The notes under the pieces are model-generated. The model saw only the letters and a list, made by a program, of their open reading frames with translations, ran no database searches and was not told the origin of the DNA. From contig CAMTDV010000002.1 of NCBI GenBank assembly GCA_947069175.1, positions 7,481,054-7,545,053 of the forward strand: a stretch of 64,000 nt of DNA, given 5' to 3'. Shown here piece after piece: positions 57,215-64,000 of the stretch. A program made the translations under genes and the position numbers. The DNA is from Scalesia atractyloides (taxonomy: Eukaryota > Streptophyta > Magnoliopsida > Asterales > Asteraceae). Each line of letters opens with the position of its first letter. Position 1 is the first letter of the stretch.

Positions 57215-58400
57215 TCTTTATAAGTATAACTTTTGTTGGCTGTGAATATTGTGATGTTTGCTAACTTTCTCCATTTAAATTAGAGTAGAACACAGAAAAT
57301 TTTATGATACATATGTTTTAGCGTTTACTAAAAAATTTTTTGCCATCATATTTTATATTTTTGTTGATTGCGTGTAAGTTTAAAAGTTACAAAAATTAAA
57401 CAGATAAAAGTTGGCTAGCTTAAATTATCAACAATGATTAACTGAATCATTGTTATAACTATCAACCTTGAAAATCAATTAATTTGTAGATTTCTCAACA
57501 ATGATTATAGTATCAATTTTTTTTTAACTTATTCAACTTAAATCTTTTTACTTAGAAGTTGAGAGATTCCTCAACAATGATTATAGTTTTTTTTTTTTTT
57601 TTTGTTAATCTATTAACTGATTCAAATGATATTTTTTAATTAGAAGTAAGAAATAAATAAGATATAAAAACAAAATGCAATAAAGAGAACAAGTTGAATA
57701 TGTGACTCCAAATATTTGAAAAGCACCAAATACAAAATATATAGCAAGTTGTTGGTAAATGATTATGATTATTTAAAAAGAAGAGGTAAGGAGTTAATTC
57801 TTAATTCTTATCCAAGCATCTAGAATGGATATTCCTCGAAGACCTTTTGCTTTATTAAATCCTTCTAGAAAGGTTTCCTCTCTAAGTGCACCTCCTCCCC
57901 CACCATGTCACCACCACATGAAAGGTGAAGCTACTTTAATATCTTAAAAAATGAAATATTTCAACCGAGTTTATTTTGTTCCTTATTTGTTTTGACCCGA
58001 GACAAGTTGATATTTCTTAAGAGAGCGAGTTTTGATTAGAACCCGTTTCTAATGTTACCTGACCTAACTAGACAATAACCTGTTTTGATCAGAACCAGTT
58101 TCTAATGTTACGGGACCCTACCAGACCCACTCATTTTGAGGCTTGCTAGTCAAAGTCTGTAACAAAAACGACAAACTTAACCTTGATTTTGCACTAATTA
58201 CAAACCAAAATGATTCAACTTCATAATCAAAAAACGTGTCGAAAACATCACGGATTATATATACACATATATGTACCATAAGTAAATCTCATATCTACAC
58301 AAGAAGATTAAACCAAACGACACTATAAACACTAATATATAACAACGCTCATAGAACTTACTAGACCAGAAGTTCTCTGCTATTTGTGACTTCTCGAAAA
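57215..58400. other. Intergenic DNA downstream of the DUF760 gene
   Basis: AT-rich with T homopolymers (57585-57603). No gene or transposon end was recognised. The last 100 bases should hold the 3' UTR of the minus-strand gene. Confidence 0.45.
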
Positions 58401-60700
58401 TTAGTTGATCTCCTCAAGGGTATATACAGTCTTCACATACTCTTCTGTGTCCCAAAGAAACGAACCGAAAGCAATCGCCTCCAAGGCTAATCGTTTCAAG
58501 GTAGCAAACGACGTAGATATCACATTTTCAGATTCGACATCACCAAAAAGAGCAAAGCTATGTTTTGTTATCAGACTTAACCCCTCTTTCGACTTCAGCT
58601 GAGCACATTTTGCTAACGAGTCAGAGGTGAATCCTGTCAGATACGAAATCAACTTCTCTTGCTCGTTTGTACCTTCGAACGGTGATGTTGGTATCTTTTT
58701 GTGTGTGTGACCGAATACCAAGTTCTTTCTTCTGCATTTGTATGCGTTCATGATAATGTCGTCAACAGGGTCAACAAGACTCATTTCTAGCTGGTGCCTT
58801 ATGGTGGTTGATTTGAGGAAGTAACCGAATAGAATCGATGCTGTGTAGATTTGACAAAGCTTGGCGTGTTTGATTTTGGTTGTGGCCCAAGTTTCGGTTA
58901 CATTAAAGTCTGATCTCCATCCGATAACAAATGTTAGGTATTCTCGTATCATCTCCAAGATATCGAAGCTGTGAATCGATTCGAGTTCCCAGTCTTTCGA
59001 AGGCAGGATTTCTAGTCTGTTGTTGTATATACACTTTGACAGAGGTGGAATTAGGTGCACTTTGAGTTCGGAGAATTTGTAGAAAATTAACATGTACATG
59101 ACATCTTCTACAGAGGTTTTGCATTCCTTTGCTTTTAAGTCAGCAATCCTCCTGGTTACATAATTGGATTAACTGGTATTCAGTCATGATTATAAAATGA
59201 TCAAGCAGATGACACTGAAATTGAAACTAAAAACTCTGATTTAGACCTAGATTTCCTAGACCAGATTCTTACAAATGAATTTGAACATCTTGTAACTTTT
59301 TCTCATGATTATTTTTATCCTTTTTTTTCTGTTCTAAGTTTCTGTAATGGCTAACTGAGGATATAGACAGTGAACTTAACACAAATTAACAATCGGATAC
59401 TGAATCACATCCTCTCAAAACACAAATTAACAATATGATACTGAATCACATTTATCAAAACACATATACATGAATCGGTGAAAATATAGGTCGAATTGAT
59501 TATAGATAGTGTTCTTAACACAAAGTTTACAAGTAGATACTTAATCTTTTCTGATCAAAACACAAATACACGAATCAATGAAAATATAGGACAAATTGAT
59601 TATACATAGTGAACTTAACACGTACTTACAATCTCTGAACAAAACACAAATACACGAATCGATGAAAATATAGGTCGAATTGATTATAGAGAGTGAACTT
59701 AACACAAACTTATAATCTCCGATCAAAACACAAATACATGAATCGATGAAAATATAGGTCAAATTGATTATAAATAGTGAACTTAACACAAACTTACAAT
59801 CTCCGAGCAAAACACAGATACACGATGAAAATATAGGTCGAATTGATTGTAGATAGTGAACTTAACACGAATCTACAATCGGATACTGACTCGCATCCGA
59901 TCAAAACAAAAATACACGAATCGATAGTGAACTAAACACGAATTTACAATCGGATACCTAGTGAACTTAACACAAATTTACAACCAATACTGAATCACAT
60001 CCGATCAAAACATAAACACACGAATATGCAGCCGAATATAGGTGAAATTGACTATAGACAGTGAACTTAACACAAATTAACTACCGGATACTAAATCACA
60101 TCGAATGAAAACACAAATACACGAATATGTAGACTAATTCTGAAGAATTTTGTGCGTTTTTATCACGTTTTTATTTTCTAGATTTCTGTAACGACTAATT
60201 GAAGATATAGATAGTAATCCTAACACAAATCAACAATCACATACTCAATCACATCGAATCAAAACACAGACGAAACGATAAAAACACAGATCAAATTGAT
60301 TGAAAAACACATTAGAATCAGTAATCACTCACCTATGAAGATCAGCTTCACTCGAATCAGCAGTCAACGCTCTACGAACATAAGCCTCATCAACATCCGC
60401 AACTAATTTCTCCAGCGTCTCCGCAACCGCCTCATGAAACGAATTCCGTTCATTCAACAACACACTCGACAAAAACCTACCGGCCGGCGTCACCGGCACA
60501 ATCGGCGTATTCAAACTACTAAACTCACAATAACCGCCATAATCACACGCAGCGGCAACAACAACTCTCGAACGACACCGTTTCACCACAGATAAACCGT
60601 TCAAACGACGATGATGACGGTTATTGTTATAATTCGGCGGCGAAGGAGCAGAGTACGGAAGCTTGTTGATGTTGATGGAGGATGAGAGACAATATTCCAT
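58401..60700 (-). CDS. DUF760 plastid protein, UV-B-induced At3g17800 type (two exons)
   Basis: Exons 60333-60700 and 58401-59151, with a GT-AG intron (59152-60332) in phase 2; the product is 372 residues. The first 50 residues (MEYCLSSSININKLP, then Arg/Ser/His-rich) look like a chloroplast transit peptide. The DUF760 core shows VTPAGRFLSSVLLNERNSFH, RRIADLKAKECKTSVEDVMY, MLIFYKFSELKVHLIPPLSK, YTASILFGYFLKST, and near the end LKRLALEAIAFGSFLWDTE. Family members are UV-B-responsive plastid proteins of unknown biochemistry. No frame damage is seen, and the splice junction restores LHRRIADLK, a conserved string as I recall it. The start is the first ATG after a TATA-like box. Confidence 0.88.
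59385..60290. repeat. Intronic degenerate tandem repeats
   Basis: About nine units of roughly 80-100 bp built from AATACACGAATCGATGAAAA, TATAGGTCGAATTGATTATA, AGTGAACTTAACACAAA and TACAATC-GATACTGAATCAC. They fill most of the intron of the DUF760 gene. The open 89-codon minus-strand frame at 59541-59810 is a by-product. Confidence 0.85.
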
Positions 60701-60762
60701 TCAGCAATAATTGAAGAGGTGAGAGAGTGAGTATAGGGTTTTTTTTTTTATGGAGATATAGA

Positions 60763-60772
60763 TATATAAAGG
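60763..60772 (-). promoter_or_regulatory. TATA-like box of the DUF760 gene
   Basis: On the minus strand CTTTATATATC lies about 65 bp before the ATG at 60700, followed by a pyrimidine-rich leader. Confidence 0.45.
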
Positions 60773-61235
60773 GTGTATGTATAGTTAAAGAAGTTGAAGA
60801 GGATAAGGATTCGGTTATGTGAGGGGTGGAGGGAATTATCTGGTGTGGTGTCACTGGGAGATGATGATGTGGGCGTACCCAATAAGAAGAATAACATATC
60901 TTATCACTTTGTGACTTATGCTTATTCATTTTTTTTATAATATCTTTACGAAACTTACGTAGTTATCGTATTTAATGAGCTTAAATATAAATTTGTTGAT
61001 TTTAGCTTTAACAAAATTGTTTTTTAAAGTCAAATTTTATAAACAGTCATGCCAGAAAAAAAAAACAGACATGTACTAGGCAAACAATGAACAAACAAAA
61101 AGCTCAAGACATTTTTTAAGAAGACCAAGGGATTTAACATCTTCAATAGTATTCTATACCTTAGCTGGTTTAACATTAAAAATAGTATCATTCAGAGTCT
61201 TTCATAAGCACCAACAAAAAATAACGATGATATTG
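60773..61235. other. Upstream region of the DUF760 gene
   Basis: No gene seen. Promoter elements other than the TATA-like box were not identified. AT-rich beyond 60900. Confidence 0.4.
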
Positions 61236-62090
61236 GGAATCACCTTGTTCTTTGAGTCTTCAATCCCGATGATGTTGTGAAGCTCAAGTAAGTCGTCAAC
61301 CAAGAAATAACATCACTGGTAATAAAATGCCGTAGAACCGAAGCTATATAGCAAGAAGTGAGCGGGTGTTCCAAGGTTTCGACGACATTGTCACAAAGCA
61401 CACATAACTGAGACTCAACTTGGATATTTCTTCTACATAGACGAATTCCCATTCACTTTGTGAAGAGTTGAAATCACATCTTTCCATAAGTCGTGAGTTC
61501 CGTTTTATAACGCCAAACTCATTTTGACAAGAGGGCAGTATTAATATCCTTTAACGCACAAATACCTAAAGCGTCGGCCTCTTTAGGAGTAGACACTAGG
61601 TCCCAAGCAACCCAATGCATTTTGCTATGGTCATTATTACCTCCCCAAAGGAACTTCCTTCTTAAGTTCTCCTAACCTTTGTTGACTTTGATAGAGGGCC
61701 CTTGAAACGCAATAAATAGTAAGTTGGCAAGCTTATTGCCTTATAGGACCAACCTAATCAAAGTAACTCTACCACCAATTTCTAAAGTGGTAGCTTTCCA
61801 AAGAGAAAGACGGGATTCAAACTTATAAAAAACTGGCCTCTAGTTGTTCATACGGTTCATGTTAGTACCGACTAGTAACACCAAGGTATGAGAACTGTAA
61901 AGTACATGTCTTGCAACCCAATATAAAAACCATTTTATCCACATCTACCGTAGCTTCACCAATGCCAAAAAGGGTTGATTTGTTCAAGTTTAATTTCAGG
62001 CCCAAACATATATAGAAGCACCCCAAAAGCCTAGCCACATGTATTTGGTTAGTGATAAGACCTATACAAGTGCAAAGATTAAAACCATTA
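61236..62090 (-). pseudogene. LINE (L1-type) reverse transcriptase 3' remnant
   Basis: Minus strand, broken frames. Near 61930-62030: NKSTLFGIGEATVD and LGCKTCTLQFSYLGV; near 61770-61850: LSLWKATTLEIGGRVTLIRL; near 61580-61680: ENLRRKFLWGGNNDHSKMHW and GICALKDINTALL; near 61240-61450: a zf-RVT segment (CVLCDNVVETLEHPLTSC). This is the usual order at the C-terminus of plant L1 RT proteins. The catalytic RT motifs are missing, so the copy is 5'-truncated, and multiple stops show it is dead. Confidence 0.75.
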
Positions 62091-62336
62091 GGACTAACTC
62101 TGTAAATTATTAAAGCGTTGAGACCAACTCTACAGTTTCTGCAAAGTAAAGTACAGAAACAACCAGAAAGTTAGCTCATCCATCCATGTTGAAGCATATC
62201 GATGCTCTACTATTCATTCTTGGTGTTGTTAGGTGTTCTACCTAAAATCGGGCCCCACGTATGATTATTTAGTTGAAATAGTATTAGTATATAAAGGTAT
62301 TAGAAAATTTCAAATGATAACATTTGCTATTTAGAG
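62091..62336. other. Unassigned, 5' of the LINE remnant
   Basis: No gene is recognised. There is a short GC-richer patch with GGTGTTCTACC and GGGCCCC near 62230-62260. Confidence 0.35.
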
Positions 62337-62337
62337 A

Positions 62338-62405
<68 letters not shown>

Positions 62406-62416
62406 TAATAATAATA
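62337..62416. repeat. (AAT)n microsatellite
   Basis: About 26 AAT units with a single interruption (AATGATAAT) near 62400. Confidence 0.97.
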
Positions 62417-63091
62417 GTGTTTCATACAAATTTCACAAAGTGAATAAATTTTATTTAGAGTAAATAAGGTACTTACGTTATTTAAATATACGTATACGTT
62501 TATAGAATCATTACATAATGTGTATGTAACTATATATATATACTATTTGTATAATAAAAAGGTTTCATTATATATGATACATATAAATTGGCTATATCTT
62601 AGTTACAAAAGTTGCGAGATTTTACATAAATTGCAAGGCTCATAAAATGTAATATATGGTTTGATTTTACACCACAATGGTTCATGACATTATAGTCTAG
62701 TAGCATATTGAGGGTGGGATAAGCATTAAAAATCATTAGGTCCTGAATTCGATTTCCTCAAAAGGTTTTTCCTAGATTTATTTTGTTTACTCCTGAATTG
62801 GTGTATAGACATTATTGCCTAAAATAAATGGATATGATCAAATGATTCCGCTTCTAACATGATAATACGTAAGTAATTCGTTAGTAATCTCAATTTACCG
62901 TTAAAAAAACACTAGACAATGTATGTGACATTCCTCCAACGCTTTTTAGTCTTCTTGGTGGAATGATCTTATTTCTTTAATGAAGATGTTCCATCATTTA
63001 GTGCAAGATGTTTACACCTTATGCATTATTGATTTGAATATGGTATGCGATCGGTATGGGCACACATTTAATGTTTATTTTTCTTATTAAC
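62417..63091. other. AT-rich DNA with a tRNA-related segment
   Basis: At 62692-62760 TAGTCTAGTAG (A-box-like) is followed by TGAATTCGATTTCC (B-box-like), resembling the segment at 42681, so possibly a SINE head. Otherwise no gene or repeat is seen. Confidence 0.35.
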
Positions 63092-64000
63092 TATTAGAGG
63101 TGTAAAAAAAAACACATACTTAAACAAATTTAGTTATTTTTTCAAAATACAAACCAAATTTATTCTTAAAAATTTAAAAAAAAACTTATTCTTTAAATCT
63201 AGGTATTAATAGCCGGATCCATACTTGGTTTCAAAACCTAGTAATACCTAGAGCTATTCATGAGCCGAGCCGAGTCAGGGCAAGCTTAGGCTCAGCTCGA
63301 TTATAAATCAAGTTGGCTCGGCTTGGATTTGAAACCAAGCTAAAAATCTTAGCTCAGACTCGGCTTGGTTTGGCTCGATTATAAAAAGAAAAATAATATT
63401 ATTCGGTAATTCAAAAGAACATATCAAAATAAGTTCAACATGATACATACAAGCCAAAATCAAGTAACAACATAAAATAAGTTATAAATTTTAACGAAAT
63501 ACAATAATAATTCATTCACATAGTAATAAACCTTAAAATATGTGATAGATATCAAATTACACTCCTAAATACATGTAAATAATAATAAGTTTTTTATAAT
63601 GTATATAAAAATAAATTATATAATAAGTAAAATAATCTGAGTTAAGCCGAGCCGAGCTACAAAGCGAGCCAAACCGAGCCAGTTCGGCTCAGTTTCAAAC
63701 CGGGTCATACCGAGTGAGCTTTTTCCGAGCTAAATCCGCGTGAGCTCCAAGTCACGAGCTTTTTGGATAGCCCTACTAATCCCCAAACCCGGCCATACCT
63801 ACCCGGATAGATAGGGTATAGTTTTTCTCCTCCATACCCGTACCCGAACTCTACCCGGTTTCTCTCAATATTCAATTTTTCAATACTCGATCATACCCAG
63901 ACCTGTTGCATAATCAGAACCGAGTATTAAAAAAGAAATGGGCCACCTTTGGGTTTTCAAGGGTGAAAAGAAAGTGTAAGACCCTACGGAGTGGAAGGAG
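63092..64000. mobile_element. hAT-like MITE with left end TAGAGGTGTAAAAA, right end unresolved
   Basis: The left end matches the terminus of the element at 43450. The interior outside the nested element has ATACCCG/ACCCGG strings of the same kind (63785-63890). It is split by the element at 63249 and either ends near the window edge or continues beyond it. Confidence 0.45.
63249..63775. mobile_element. hAT-like MITE rich in GAGCCGAGCCGAG
   Basis: 527 bp. Ends TAGAGCTATTCATGAGC and, inward from the right, TAGGGCTATCCAAAAAGC. Flanks GTAATACC (63241-63248) and CTAATCCC (63776-63783) agree at six of eight bases. The interior contains GGCTCGGCTTGG and its complement near the ends, so the arms could fold into a long hairpin. 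Confidence 0.7.

Noticed and set aside
59541..59810. 89-codon minus-strand frame with Cys-rich repeats
   Set aside because: Lies wholly inside the intron repeat array of the DUF760 gene and follows its period.

Overview
This window is nuclear DNA of a flowering plant. Genes have GT-AG introns, long stretches are AT-rich and gene-poor, and most of the sequence is nested transposons. The style of the Ty3 elements (Tekay/Del chromoviruses with LTRs over 2 kb) and of their gag leader points to the daisy family (Asteraceae); that is an inference from recall, not a search result.

Only two host genes look intact, both on the minus strand. One (28779-34036, four exons, 328 codons) encodes a chloroplast-envelope quinone-oxidoreductase-like NADPH dehydrogenase (ceQORH type). 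The other (58401-60700, two exons, 372 codons) encodes a plastid DUF760 protein of the UV-B-induced At3g17800 type. A second quinone-oxidoreductase copy (35470-35780) is a wreck: one nonsense codon, cut by an LTR element.

Layout. 1-965: unassigned fragments, then direct copies of a GC-rich palindromic module. 966-14790: a complete but dead Tekay-type LTR retrotransposon (two 3444-bp LTRs, 5-bp target duplication GTCTA) lying inside one of those palindromes. 14796-18890: a decayed Mutator-like (MULE) transposase gene on the minus strand with a FAR1-like N-terminus, DDE core, SWIM finger and C-terminal OTU protease domain, flanked by more copies of the module. 19021-19899: a MULE-type non-autonomous element. 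19910-23377: degenerate repeats and AT-rich DNA. 23378-26697: a long-TIR element split by a solo LTR (23913-26139). 28081-28432: a MITE. 28779-34036: ceQORH-like gene. 35781-41298: truncated minus-strand Tekay-type element with a 1673-bp tandem duplication. 41299-47497: small elements, including a hAT-like MITE and a MULE with perfect target duplications. 47498-57214: a MULE-like element enlarged to 9.7 kb by elements sitting in (TA)n tracts, a second solo LTR and a hAT-like element. 58401-60700: DUF760 gene. 61236-64000: LINE remnant, AAT microsatellite and hAT-like MITEs.

The most unusual signal is in the minus-strand LTR family (35781-38160, 38482-39833, 50091-52379). Each full LTR carries four tRNA-like modules with recognisable Pol III A and B boxes, three in the element-sense strand within the predicted transcribed leader and one in the opposite strand within U3. 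Two well-diverged copies retain all four in the same order. I know of no described LTR family with this arrangement; the closest known parallel is the 5S-rRNA-bearing Cassandra TRIM elements.
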